Assembly: GCF_000421345.1 (NCBI RefSeq)
Contig: NZ_ATWV01000014.1
Coordinates: 1 to 64,000 of the forward strand
Direction: 5' to 3'
From: Treponema bryantii NK4A124
GTDB lineage: Bacteria; Spirochaetota; Spirochaetia; Treponematales; Treponemataceae
Length of the DNA: 64,000 nucleotides
The notes below the pieces were generated by a model, which saw nothing but the letters and a program-made list of their open reading frames with translations, searched no databases and was not told where the DNA came from. A program made the translations under genes and the position numbers. This document shows, in pieces, positions 31,663 to 40,424 of the stretch (within the stretch, counting starts at the first letter, position 1; every line of letters begins with the position of its first letter).

Positions 31663-33327
31663 ATGAGCGTAAACCTTCTTTCGGTTCTCGACAATATCGC
31701 GGCTCCAGTTGTAGTCGCAACCCCCATAAAAGACACTTCCGGTAAAATCACCGATTTCGACATAATCTACACAAACGAAGAACTAAAAAAAGCAGCAAGT
31801 CACGTACTTCAGAACAAGCCAAGATGGTCTGATTTTTCCATGAACATCACTTCTGACATCCCCTGGTTCAAAATGGCCCTGGATGCCATTGCAGGCCGTT
31901 TTTACGATGATGTAAAGTATTTTTCACCATCAACTCAGGCCTGGTATAAAATTGAAATGAAATGGCTGCCGGAAGACCGCTACATCATAATCACCTTCAT
32001 CAATATAACTTCAGAGCGTGAATATTACAGAAAGCTTAAGAAAACCCTTATTACAGACCCTATGACAGGCTTTTCTAACCGTACAGGCTTTGCAGACTCC
32101 TTTGCAATTACCCTTGAAACAGCCCGCTTTAAGAAATTTTATGCGGCCCTGCTCGTAATTGATATTGATAATCTTCAGAATATAAATGATTCGCTGGGAA
32201 GTCAGGCAGGAGACAAGGTAATTCTTGACGTAGCCGATGTACTCAAGCAGTTCCAGCGTGAATATATCCAGATTTTCCGCTATGGAGATGATGAATTTGC
32301 AGTTATTATCACAAATTTTGAATCTCAAGACTCCCTTGTAAACTTTATAGACTGTATTTTCGATGCCTTCCAGTTAAAGCAGATTTCTGTTTCAGGCGGA
32401 ATTTCTATGTTCCCTACAAATACAGAGCAGAAGGATGAAATGATTCGCTTTGCAGATATGGCCGTACATTATGCAAAGAAAAACGGAAAGAACAGTTTCT
32501 TCTACTTTGAACCGGAAATGCAGAGAGTATTCATTCAGCATCTTACAATTCAGACAAGAATGAATGCCGCCCTGCTCGAAAGCAGCTTTACCCAGTACTA
32601 TCAGCCGCAGTTTGATATTCAGACAGGAAAACTACGCGGCTTTGAAGCCCTTATCCGCTGGAATGATGATGAACTTGGTAACATTTCTCCTTCAGTTTTT
32701 ATTCCGCTTGCAGAAGAAACCGGTCTTATTGTTCCAATCGGCAGATGGGTTTTGTACACTGCCATTAATACCCTTAAAACCTGGCAGGCAAAATATAATT
32801 TCAACGGAATCATTTCTGTAAACGTTTCGCCTATTCAGCTGCTGGGAGAAGGCTTTGTAGAAGAATTAGCTGATATGATTAACACCTTTAAGGTTGATCC
32901 TAGTCTTCTCGAGATTGAAATTACAGAAGGTGTAATGATTAATAACATGGGAGACGCAATCGAAAAGCTGCGACAGATTAAGGCTATGGGCTGCCGTGTT
33001 TCTCTGGATGATTTTGGAACCGGCTACTCTTCATTGAGCTATCTGCAGATGCTGCCTTTGAACACCCTTAAAATTGATAAAGCCTTTATTAATGATATCA
33101 CTTCTGAAGACGGTGTTCAGGCAACAATTACCCGCTCTATCATTGATATGGTTGAAAAAATGGGGCTTGAAACTATTGCGGAAGGTGTTGAAAACACTGC
33201 TCAGCTGAATATGCTTAATCAGTTCCGCTGTAACTTTGTTCAGGGCTTTCTCCGCGGAAAACCTATGCCATATCACCTCTGCGATGCCTATCTTGCAGGT
33301 GATGTAAATGCACTTTTGAAGAATTAG
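31663..33327 (+). CDS. Cyclic di-GMP protein: PAS-like, degenerate GGDEF, intact EAL
   Basis: 554 residues, soluble. An N-terminal PAS-like region (to about 125) is followed by a GGDEF domain (about 130-285) and an EAL domain (about 295-550). The GGDEF site reads GDDEF (G208-F212), a change at the second Gly that usually lowers or removes cyclase activity; such domains often bind GTP and steer the EAL part. The EAL site is complete: FEALIRW (E328-L330), EITEG, DDFGTGYSSLSYL and AEGVEN. It is therefore probably a phosphodiesterase lowering c-di-GMP. Stands alone after the pot operon. Confidence 0.92.
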   Translation: MSVNLLSVLDNIAAPVVVATPIKDTSGKITDFDIIYTNEELKKAASHVLQNKPRWSDFSMNITSDIPWFKMALDAIAGRFYDDVKYFSPSTQAWYKIEMKWLPEDRYIIITFINITSEREYYRKLKKTLITDPMTGFSNRTGFADSFAITLETARFKKFYAALLVIDIDNLQNINDSLGSQAGDKVILDVADVLKQFQREYIQIFRYGDDEFAVIITNFESQDSLVNFIDCIFDAFQLKQISVSGGISMFPTNTEQKDEMIRFADMAVHYAKKNGKNSFFYFEPEMQRVFIQHLTIQTRMNAALLESSFTQYYQPQFDIQTGKLRGFEALIRWNDDELGNISPSVFIPLAEETGLIVPIGRWVLYTAINTLKTWQAKYNFNGIISVNVSPIQLLGEGFVEELADMINTFKVDPSLLEIEITEGVMINNMGDAIEKLRQIKAMGCRVSLDDFGTGYSSLSYLQMLPLNTLKIDKAFINDITSEDGVQATITRSIIDMVEKMGLETIAEGVENTAQLNMLNQFRCNFVQGFLRGKPMPYHLCDAYLAGDVNALLKN

Positions 33328-33330
33328 CAA

Positions 33331-33400
33331 GTGGTTTCGATACACCCTGCGGGCTACTCAACCACCGGTGGTTGAGTAGGCGAAGCCGTATCGAAACCAC
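33331..33400. repeat. Family A palindrome pair, fused form
   Basis: GTGGTTTCGATACACCCTGC...CTCAACCACC joined to GGTGGTTGAGTAGGCGAAGC...ATCGAAACCACC. It lies between converging genes and touches the stop codon of the - strand gene. Confidence 0.88.
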
Positions 33401-33823
33401 CTACTCTCCCACCCTGTATTCCACATAGCGCACCCGGCCTTCGGCAACCGCCCTTTTTACTTCCCGTTCACGGCCGCTCAGGTTAGATTTTCCGGTTTTA
33501 ACTTCAATTAAAAGCACTTCGTGAACCTCATCATCCTCTGATATACCGGGAAAGGCTATAAAATCCACTGGCTTTCCTATAAAACGTGCATCTCCGGGGT
33601 TACAGGGAAATCCGGGTAAAAAAGGTGCTACCTGCTCGGCTAACTGACCGCCGATTACAGAGCGGGAACGCTTAATTGCATCCCGGCGGATTTTTGAATT
33701 ACCGGCATGCAGGCGGATTGTCTGAATAATCAAAAGAATAAAGAGAATCGCTGTAAGAATAATGGCCGGCAAAGGTATTGCCGTTGCTGTATTTTTTATG
33801 TAACTTAAAATCTGACTAATCAT
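33401..33823 (-). CDS. Holliday junction resolvase-related endonuclease, membrane-anchored
   Basis: 140 residues: one transmembrane segment (about residues 13-35) followed by a short nuclease-like domain with GDARFIGKPVDFIAF and VLLIEVKTGKSNLS. These fit the PD-(D/E)xK pattern (Asp, then Glu-x-Lys) of the endonuclease family related to archaeal Holliday junction resolvases (Endonuc_Holl). The membrane anchor is a known feature of that family. Its role is unknown; it may act on DNA at the envelope. A TATATT box ends 7 bases before the start, predicting a leaderless mRNA. Confidence 0.8.
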   Translation of the reverse strand: MISQILSYIKNTATAIPLPAIILTAILFILLIIQTIRLHAGNSKIRRDAIKRSRSVIGGQLAEQVAPFLPGFPCNPGDARFIGKPVDFIAFPGISEDDEVHEVLLIEVKTGKSNLSGREREVKRAVAEGRVRYVEYRVGE

Positions 33824-33884
33824 TTTTACAATATAAAGCAAAATAACCGATAATGTAAGTAGATTTTCAGGAGGATAGTTTTTT

Positions 33885-35144
33885 ATGAAAAGCAGAGCAT
33901 TTATCGCTGCACTCATACTTTTTTCAGCATCTCTTTTTGCCGAAGATGAAGGCGTTTTATTTGAATTTAATCAAAACAAGGGAGAAGCTGTTGTACATGT
34001 TGCGACTGTAGAAGAAGAAGCATATTTGAACGGACAGCTGCATAACGAGACACAGTTTATAAACCGTACATCTACAACTGTTACAGAAACTCAGAATGAT
34101 GGATCAGCAAAGCTTTTTACCCATTATATGACAACCCAGAACAACTTCTTTAAAGAGACCGGAAAAATGCTTTCCTGGGGTGAAGAAGAGTCTGTAAGGC
34201 TTTACCGAGACAAAAACGGCCAGCTCCACGATTCAGATAACGATTTTCTTCCTACTGTTCAGAGTGTACCTTCTTTTTCTGATAAAAAAATCAAAATCGG
34301 TGAATCCTGGACCAGCGATGGACTTGAAGTTCACGACTGCAGGGAACTTTTTAACATGGAAGAAGCTATTCAGGTTCCTTTTACTGCAACTTATACTTAC
34401 ACAGGCGACGAAGAAATTGATGGAAAAAAGCTTAATGTAATTGAAGTTGAATATAAATTCTTTCAGGATGCTGGAGAAGCAGGTGACAAAGGCAGTCTCG
34501 GCCAGGACTGGTATGACTCTTATCTTTATGGCACTGCAAGTGGCAGCACATATGCAGGCACTCAGGGCCAGGCTGTACAAAAAATCTGGTGGGATAATGA
34601 ACGCGGCGACCTGGATCACTATGTCGAAGAATTTGTAATTTATATGTACGACACCTTCGGTAATACCTATGCTTTCAGGGGAACAGCCCACGGGGAAGTT
34701 ACTGAATATAAATCTGTAAATGATAAAACTAATCTTAAAAAGCTGCAGAAAAAGGTTGAAAAATACAAGCTGGACAATATTTCCGTAAAACAGGGCGAAA
34801 AAGGCCTTACAATCAGTCTGGATGCAATTCAGTTTGAGCCGGATTCTGATGTACTGCTTCCTTCAGAAAAGAAGAAGATTGAAAAGCTGGGTGAGATTCT
34901 TAAAGAGTTCAACAATGACCTTTTGATTACCGGACACTGCGCACAGCGCGGTACAGTAAAGGCTCAACAGCAATTGAGTGAAGAACGCGCGGAGTCGGTT
35001 GCCTCTTACCTGGTGGAACTTGGAATCCGTGACCAGTATCATGTGTTCACACAGGGAAAGGGCGCCACAGAACCGGTAGCATCGAATGCCACAGAAGCAG
35101 GAAGAATAAAAAATCGTCGCGTTGAGATTACGATTATGGATTAA
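33885..35144 (+). CDS. OmpA-domain envelope protein
   Basis: 419 residues with a signal peptide (cut after about residue 19, SASLFA). The first 290 residues are a beta-rich domain of no recognised family (GESWTSDGLEV, YTYTGDEEIDGKKLNVIEVEY). The C-terminal 120 residues form an OmpA peptidoglycan-binding domain: ISLDAIQFEPDSDVLLPSE, LLITGHCAQRGT, LSEERAESVASYL and IKNRRVEITI. It would tether the outer envelope or a periplasmic structure to peptidoglycan. AGGAGG lies 9 bases before the ATG. Confidence 0.9.
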   Translation: MKSRAFIAALILFSASLFAEDEGVLFEFNQNKGEAVVHVATVEEEAYLNGQLHNETQFINRTSTTVTETQNDGSAKLFTHYMTTQNNFFKETGKMLSWGEEESVRLYRDKNGQLHDSDNDFLPTVQSVPSFSDKKIKIGESWTSDGLEVHDCRELFNMEEAIQVPFTATYTYTGDEEIDGKKLNVIEVEYKFFQDAGEAGDKGSLGQDWYDSYLYGTASGSTYAGTQGQAVQKIWWDNERGDLDHYVEEFVIYMYDTFGNTYAFRGTAHGEVTEYKSVNDKTNLKKLQKKVEKYKLDNISVKQGEKGLTISLDAIQFEPDSDVLLPSEKKKIEKLGEILKEFNNDLLITGHCAQRGTVKAQQQLSEERAESVASYLVELGIRDQYHVFTQGKGATEPVASNATEAGRIKNRRVEITIMD

Positions 35145-35172
35145 GTCGCTTAGTTTTAATTAACCGATATGC

Positions 35173-35346
35173 AAAAAATCTGAAGTGCGTGAGCGAAACC
35201 GATGCAAAACTGCATCGAGGGGTATTTGGCGTTTAGCCATAAAAAAAATCCGAGGATTTTGCGAAGCAAAACCGCAGGATTTTTTCACAAAAACCAGCTC
35301 GCCCGCAGTTTTGCAATCGGTGTAGCGGAAGCACTTCAGATTTTTT
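35173..35346. repeat. Nested palindromic element, about 174 bp
   Basis: Outer arms 35173-35213 and 35305-35346 are inverted copies with few mismatches (AAAAAATCTGAAGTGC ... GCACTTCAGATTTTTT; GATGCAAAACTGC ... GCAGTTTTGCAATC). A second, inner palindrome lies at 35243-35285 (AAAAAATCC ... GGATTTTTT, centred on TTTTGCGAAGCAAAA). It has no coding content. It occupies the gap between two converging genes and may also terminate transcription. Size and form suggest a MITE-like or REP-like element. Confidence 0.7.
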
Positions 35347-35383
35347 ATTTGCTGTAATTGTAAACGTAGCAAATCAATTCATA

Positions 35384-36943
35384 TTAGGAAGACTTCATTT
35401 TTTTATTCTTCCTGATTCGTAATCTGCCTTTCCAGAGGAAATTATCCAGCTCTATGCGGCCGCTGTCTTTCAGTTGTTTTACAACTTCTACCGTATCCTT
35501 GTGGGTCCAGACGTTCAGGCCTAAGAGTGCACGGGTTCTGGCGTTCATTCTTTCAAAGAGTTCTGTTTCAATGTCGTCTTCGGAATAATAATTGCGGGCC
35601 TTGCGGATAATTTCGTAGGCCTCTTGCCAGTCGGAAGGCGCAGGCTTTTTCAGTTTTTTTCCTTGGGCCAGCTGTCGTCTCGCATCACATAAATCACAGC
35701 CGCTGCAAACAGCCTGCTCCGCTCCCAATGCATCCAGCAGAACCTGACGGCGGCAGCTATCAGTTTCTGCAAACTCACGCAAGGCAGCCTCTCTCGAGCC
35801 TTTTTTGAAAACAGAATAATTAAGCGAATCCTCCGGGCTCCAGAGCAAAATCGCTTTTGCAATACTTCCGTCACGCCCCCCTCTTCCGGCTTCCTGAATA
35901 TAAGCTTCCGCCGTGGCGGAGGCTTCAAGATGCACAACCGTCTTTATATTTTTTTTATCTACGCCCATCCCGTAAGCGCAGGTGGCGCACAGAACCCCAT
36001 CAGTACTGTCATAAAACCATTTTTCAGTTTCATCCTTTTCGGCTTTTTCCAGCCCTGCATGATAAAAACGGGCACTTCCATCTCCAAAGCAGAGATTTAG
36101 CTCCCGCGCCATATCTTCGCATTTATTACGGGTACCACAAAAAATTATCATAGGCCGGGCTTCTGTGCGGGCCAGCACCAGTGCTTCCTTTTTCTTGGCG
36201 GCGGCATAACGCACATAATAAATGATATTCTTGCGGTCACTTTCGCTGCGGACAATATGAGCCTGGCCATCAAATAAGATTTCTGCAACACGGCTAAGTA
36301 CCTCAGGGGAAGCCGTTGCAGTAAAAGCCGTAATCACCGGCGGATTTATAACCTTAATTACATTTCCAAGGCCAAGATATGCCGGTCTAAAAGAATCCCC
36401 CCATTCAGAAACACAATGGGCCTCATCAATCGCAATGTGCTTTATTCCAACTTCCTTAAGCTGATTTAGAAGAGTCTCACTTTGAAGCACCTCGGGGTTG
36501 GCAAGAATAATCTGTGCCCCTTCCCTTATCTTCCGGAAGTTTTCGGCCCGCTCTTCATCAGTCTGCCCGCCTCTAAAGGTTACACTGCGAAGACTTCCCT
36601 CTTCCATTCGCCGCTGCTGGTCGCTCATCAGAGCAAGCAGCGGGTAAATAATCAGCGAGGGGCCGTCCAGCAGCAGAGCCGGAATCTGAAAACACAATGA
36701 TTTTCCCGCCCCCGTCGGCAGCAAAACTATCTGACGTCCCTTGCAAAAAGAGTCATCAGCCTCACCGATATCCTCATAATCTGCCATGTTTTTGTGATAT
36801 TCATAGGCTTCAAGAATATTTGCCACCACAAGCCTCTGCCAGGGATAGAGATACTTAATGCCAAAATTCTTAAAGGCAGTCTGGGTCACAAAATCATCAG
36901 AGATTTCTTCGTTTTGTGTCTGAAGTTTTTCATCACTTTCCAT
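35384..36943 (-). CDS. RecQ-family ATP-dependent DNA helicase
   Basis: 3'-5' DNA helicase, 519 residues. Helicase motifs in order: QRLVVANILEAY, Walker A LLPTGAGKSLCFQ, YPLLALMSDQ, the DEAH box IAIDEAHCVSEWG, AFTATASPEV, then GTRNK, FYHAGLEK, CATCAYGMGVDKKNIKTVVH and QEAGRGGRDG. A zinc-binding Cys cluster follows (CRRQVLLDALGAEQAVCSGCDLC). It is shorter than classical RecQ and lacks an HRDC domain, so it is a RecQ relative rather than certain RecQ. A CATATT box ends 7 bases before the start. Confidence 0.9.
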   Translation of the reverse strand: MESDEKLQTQNEEISDDFVTQTAFKNFGIKYLYPWQRLVVANILEAYEYHKNMADYEDIGEADDSFCKGRQIVLLPTGAGKSLCFQIPALLLDGPSLIIYPLLALMSDQQRRMEEGSLRSVTFRGGQTDEERAENFRKIREGAQIILANPEVLQSETLLNQLKEVGIKHIAIDEAHCVSEWGDSFRPAYLGLGNVIKVINPPVITAFTATASPEVLSRVAEILFDGQAHIVRSESDRKNIIYYVRYAAAKKKEALVLARTEARPMIIFCGTRNKCEDMARELNLCFGDGSARFYHAGLEKAEKDETEKWFYDSTDGVLCATCAYGMGVDKKNIKTVVHLEASATAEAYIQEAGRGGRDGSIAKAILLWSPEDSLNYSVFKKGSREAALREFAETDSCRRQVLLDALGAEQAVCSGCDLCDARRQLAQGKKLKKPAPSDWQEAYEIIRKARNYYSEDDIETELFERMNARTRALLGLNVWTHKDTVEVVKQLKDSGRIELDNFLWKGRLRIRKNKKMKSS

Positions 36944-37006
36944 ATATATAATATGGTGCGACTTTTGCTATTTCAGGAAGTTTTTTGAGAATAATTTTGA
37001 TTTTTT

Positions 37007-37282
37007 TTATTTTTTTTCTTCGCCGCCGGCTGCTGCATCGCCTTCTGCAGCCTTTTCGTCTTTCTTCTCTTCTTTTGCTGGCTGAGCGGCTTTAGCGGCC
37101 TTTGCTTTCTTTGGCTTTGGAGGCTTTTTGCGGTAGGTGGTTACGAATTTAGCGAACTGAATTACTAAAATCATGACAATAACGGTGCCGATTACACGGA
37201 GGTCTTTGAGAACGCCAAGTATTACTGGGATATATTCTTTTATTGTCATAGTTTTTATATCGGCCAGCTGTACTTGAAACAT
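37007..37282 (-). CDS. Small single-pass membrane protein with Lys/Ala-rich tail
   Basis: 91 residues as read from 37282; MTIKEYIPVILGVLKDLR, starting at 37249, is an equally likely beginning (80 residues). One transmembrane segment (VIGTVIVMILVIQFAKFV) is followed by a cytoplasmic tail of Lys-Pro and Lys-Ala-Glu low-complexity repeats. No family is recognised. The tail could be a histone-like or ribosome/DNA-contact segment, but that is a guess. Confidence 0.6.
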   Translation of the reverse strand: MFQVQLADIKTMTIKEYIPVILGVLKDLRVIGTVIVMILVIQFAKFVTTYRKKPPKPKKAKAAKAAQPAKEEKKDEKAAEGDAAAGGEEKK

Positions 37283-37344
37283 TACCGTTTCTAATTTATC
37301 TTATATAAAACGTTTAACATAAAAGTATAAGAAGGAAGGAAAAA

Positions 37345-38793
37345 ATGAAAGAATACATTCACGGTGCAAATCCATATATGCCATTTTGGGAGCATGTTCC
37401 TGATGGGGAACCTCGTGTTTTTGAATACAATGGAGAAAAACGAGTTTATCTTTACGGCTCTCACGATACTGTAAAAACTGAATACTGCGGTCCGGATCAG
37501 GTTGTATGGTCGGCTCCAGTTGACGATTTAACTAACTGGAAATGCCACGGTGTCTGCTATACTGCAACAGACGGCGGCATTCTCTATGCTCCTGATGTTG
37601 TTCAGAAGGGCGACACTTTTTATATGTATGCGGCTGAGGCAAAGGGCTCACGAATCATGCTTGCAACAAGTAAGAATCCTGCCGGTCCTTTTACAAATCC
37701 TGTAAAAACAGAACTTGGCTTTGATCCTGGTATTTTAGTTGATGATGACGGCCGCGTTTATGCCTTCTGGGGCTTCTGCAAGCAGTACTGCGCCGAACTC
37801 AATGATGATATGGCTACAATCAAAAAGGAGACTTTACGAGAAAATGTTGTAAAACACTGTATTGCGCCATGGTCGCCAAAAGACGGAATGGAAGATGAAA
37901 AGGACGCCTTCTTTGAGGCTTCTTCTCCTCGTAAGCTTTTTGGTAAATATGTTTACATCTATTCAAAGCGCTACTACACTCATCAGCCTCAGTATGGCGT
38001 TTACGAAGACTGTAACGGATTTCTGTCCTACAAATATAGCGACACCCCGCTCGGAGACTACAAGATGGGCGGCGACATCAGCTTTAACGGCGGCGAGATT
38101 CTTCCTGGTCCGGACGGCAAAAATCAGATGAGCTACCGCTGGGGCAACAACCACGGAAGCCTTATGGAAGTTAACGGCCAGTGGTATATTTTCTACCACC
38201 GTCAGATTGGAACTGATGAGTATGCCCGCCAGGCTATGATCGAACCGGTTGATGTTGCAATGGATAAGGCCGGCCGCATTTTTGTTGGTAAGATTACTTA
38301 TAAGGACGGCGAACCGGTAGCTTCGGAGCCGGTTGAGATGACTTCGCAGGGTGCCCACATCAACGGTCTTGATGCCCGCAAGTGGATTTCTGCAGGTTAT
38401 GCAGTTCACATTTACGGCGGTGCAAAGGGCGGTTACAACGGTGGCGCAGGCGGAGCCTACATCAAGCCTGTTTACGAAAAGGATGATAATGTAAGTTCTC
38501 CGATTGTTGACATTACAAATGGATTGACTGTTGGCTTCCGCTATCTGCAGTTTGGTTGCAATACACCTCACACAGTTACAGCTGATATTCTTGCTAAGGA
38601 AGATTTGACAGTAAAAGTGCGACTGGACAATTATAAAGGAAAAGAGATTGCCTGCTTCAATATGAAGAAAGGCGACAAACAGGCAACAGCCCCACTCACC
38701 TCTGGAGTAATTGGTAAGCGGGCTATTTACTTTGAGTTCCTTTCTTCATCAAAAGAAATAATCGCAGAGTTCGACAAATTTACTTTTGATTAA
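37345..38793 (+). CDS. Glycoside hydrolase family 43 protein
   Basis: 482 residues without a signal peptide. The five-bladed propeller of GH43 is indicated by NPYMPFWEHVPDGEPRVF with YLYGSHD near the N-terminus, ILYAPDVVQ, GFDPGILVDDDGRVYAFWGF (Asp of the catalytic set), FFEASSPRK (catalytic Glu candidate) and SYRWGNNHGSLMEVNGQWYIFYHRQ. The last 130 residues form a beta-sandwich module with a Gly-rich stretch, possibly carbohydrate-binding (CBM6-like). Likely an intracellular beta-xylosidase or alpha-arabinofuranosidase acting on imported oligomers. GAAGGAAGG precedes the ATG. Confidence 0.87.
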   Translation: MKEYIHGANPYMPFWEHVPDGEPRVFEYNGEKRVYLYGSHDTVKTEYCGPDQVVWSAPVDDLTNWKCHGVCYTATDGGILYAPDVVQKGDTFYMYAAEAKGSRIMLATSKNPAGPFTNPVKTELGFDPGILVDDDGRVYAFWGFCKQYCAELNDDMATIKKETLRENVVKHCIAPWSPKDGMEDEKDAFFEASSPRKLFGKYVYIYSKRYYTHQPQYGVYEDCNGFLSYKYSDTPLGDYKMGGDISFNGGEILPGPDGKNQMSYRWGNNHGSLMEVNGQWYIFYHRQIGTDEYARQAMIEPVDVAMDKAGRIFVGKITYKDGEPVASEPVEMTSQGAHINGLDARKWISAGYAVHIYGGAKGGYNGGAGGAYIKPVYEKDDNVSSPIVDITNGLTVGFRYLQFGCNTPHTVTADILAKEDLTVKVRLDNYKGKEIACFNMKKGDKQATAPLTSGVIGKRAIYFEFLSSSKEIIAEFDKFTFD

Positions 38794-38797
38794 TCAT

Positions 38798-38831
38798 CGT
38801 CATTGCGAGAAGCGAATGCGACGAAGCAATC
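38798..38831. repeat. Family B palindrome, single unit
   Basis: GTCATTGCGAGAAGCGAATG...GACGAAGCAATC. One unit only, at the junction of converging genes. Confidence 0.75.
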
Positions 38832-39640
38832 TACTCGTAATTATCCGGGTTGCCGATTGTACAAAGCTTGCCGCGAAGAATAAAACCTATTTTTTCGTAG
38901 CAGGCATTTGAGGCTTTGTAATCAGCATCAGTATAAAGCATTGGAAGATATCCTTTTTCCTTTGCGATTTTTGCCACCTGATAAACAAGATTTTCAGCAT
39001 AATGGTGACGGCGGTATTCCGGTCTTGTAAATACAAGGCCGATACTTGCCAGTTCACCGTTAGGTCTGTAATCGCAGCTGGCAACATTCTTTCCTTCTTT
39101 ATTCTTCCAGAAAAAAGTTCCCTTCCCTTTTATTGCTTCACCTGCATTCACAAGATACTTACTTCTTTCCTGCTGGTCAAAACCAATTTCACGATGCATC
39201 AAATCCATAAACTCTGCAAGTTCTTCCCTTTCTTCTTCAACACAAAGGACAAAGTAGCCGTCGGTAGGAGTCGGGGCCTCCACAAGCTTGGGGCAATCAT
39301 AAGCAAACATATTTGTAAGAATCTCTAATTTTTTCCCTTCTGCTTCAGCACGTTTCATAAAATATTCTGCAAGAGGATATTTTAAATTGATTCTGTGAGT
39401 CTCGTCCAAAAAGCCATGTTCCATAGCAAGCTGGTAAGCCTGCTTCAATTCATCTTCATTTACATCATCAGCAGTCCAGATCCATACAGGAAAAGGGCTG
39501 CAGGAAAAACAGATAATGAGACGCGAATGGTCGGAAAGAATAAGCTGGCAGTCTCCACCCAAAATGCGCTTCAAAACAAAAAAAGTGTACTTGTCTTGTT
39601 CCAGTAATTCAAAATCTTTTTCGTTTGCAAATGTGTCCAT
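38831..39640 (-). CDS. GNAT-family N-acetyltransferase
   Basis: 269 residues. The acetyl-CoA binding block of the GNAT fold is in the C-terminal half: ELASIGLVFTRPEYRRHHYAENLVYQVAKIAKEKGY, followed by LYTDADYKASNACYEKIGF (the Asn-x-x-x-Tyr motif). The N-terminal 120 residues are an extra domain seen in some larger GNATs of Firmicutes and spirochaetes. The substrate is unknown. AGGAGA lies 7 bases before the start. Confidence 0.88.
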   Translation of the reverse strand: MDTFANEKDFELLEQDKYTFFVLKRILGGDCQLILSDHSRLIICFSCSPFPVWIWTADDVNEDELKQAYQLAMEHGFLDETHRINLKYPLAEYFMKRAEAEGKKLEILTNMFAYDCPKLVEAPTPTDGYFVLCVEEEREELAEFMDLMHREIGFDQQERSKYLVNAGEAIKGKGTFFWKNKEGKNVASCDYRPNGELASIGLVFTRPEYRRHHYAENLVYQVAKIAKEKGYLPMLYTDADYKASNACYEKIGFILRGKLCTIGNPDNYE

Positions 39641-39708
39641 AAGCGTCTCCTGTTATGAATATCTTGGATTATATTGTTTTTGTGATTGTGAAGAAAGAGA
39701 TTTTTTTC

Positions 39709-39714
39709 TATAAT
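39709..39714 (+). promoter_or_regulatory. -10 box of a leaderless hisH promoter
   Basis: TATAAT ends 8 bases before the hisH ATG; TTGTGA 17 bp upstream (39686-39691) serves as -35. There is no Shine-Dalgarno. Confidence 0.6.
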
Positions 39715-39721
39715 CAGAAAC

Positions 39722-40345
39722 ATGGTTGGAATTATTGATTTTAATGCGGGAAATATCACTAGTCTGGAGCGGGCTCTGGACTATCTGAAGATTCCCTATA
39801 TCCGTTCTAAAAATCCTTCTGAATTGAAAGACTGCGACCGCTTTATGTTTCCTGGAGATGGAGACGACGCTTATGCAATGGCAGAGCTGAAGAAAAGCGG
39901 CTTTGATTCTTTTGTCCGCGAGCAGGTTGCGGCAGGAAAGCCTTTGCTTGGAATCTGCGTTGGCTCTCAGATTATTTTTGAGCATTCAGAAGAAGGCGAC
40001 GCTAAGTGTCTTGGGCTTGTAGAAGGCGAAATCAAACATTTTTATACGATTGAGCCAAAGATGAAGGAAGAGAAAATCAAGGTTCCCCATATGGGCTGGA
40101 ATAACATAACTTTTGAAAACGGCGACTGCCCTATTCTGGCCGGAATCATAAATGATTCTGATGTTTACTTTGTTCATTCCTTTGTGATTTGTCCTAACGA
40201 CCGTTCGGTAGTAAAGGCAAGCGCAGAATACGGAATTAAAGTTCCGGCTGTAATCCAGAAAGGAAATGTTTTTGCATGTCAGTTCCACCCGGAAAAAAGT
40301 GGCATTACTGGTCTGAAGATTATTGAGAACTTCTGTAAGTTATAA
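39722..40345 (+). CDS. hisH: Imidazole glycerol phosphate synthase, glutaminase subunit
   Basis: Releases ammonia from glutamine for histidine synthesis. 207 residues; class I amidotransferase with the nucleophile in LLGICVGSQ, the oxyanion region VGSQIIFE and the catalytic His/Glu in CQFHPEKSG. Usually the nucleophile motif reads GICLG; the change to GICVG is conservative. It pairs with hisF immediately downstream, separated by a family A palindrome pair. No other his genes are in the window. Confidence 0.93.
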   Translation: MVGIIDFNAGNITSLERALDYLKIPYIRSKNPSELKDCDRFMFPGDGDDAYAMAELKKSGFDSFVREQVAAGKPLLGICVGSQIIFEHSEEGDAKCLGLVEGEIKHFYTIEPKMKEEKIKVPHMGWNNITFENGDCPILAGIINDSDVYFVHSFVICPNDRSVVKASAEYGIKVPAVIQKGNVFACQFHPEKSGITGLKIIENFCKL

Positions 40346-40349
40346 AAAT

Positions 40350-40409
40350 GTGGTTTCGACAAGCTCAACCACCGGTGGTTGAGTAGGCTGCAAGCCGTAT
40401 CGAAACCAC
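40350..40409. repeat. Family A palindrome pair, fused form, between hisH and hisF
   Basis: A shortened left unit GTGGTTTCGACAAGCTCAAC-CACC (inner palindrome lost) joined to a full unit GGTGGTTGAGTAGGCTGCAA...ATCGAAACCAC. It lies within an operon. Confidence 0.85.
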
Positions 40410-40424
40410 ATTGTTGGAGTAACC

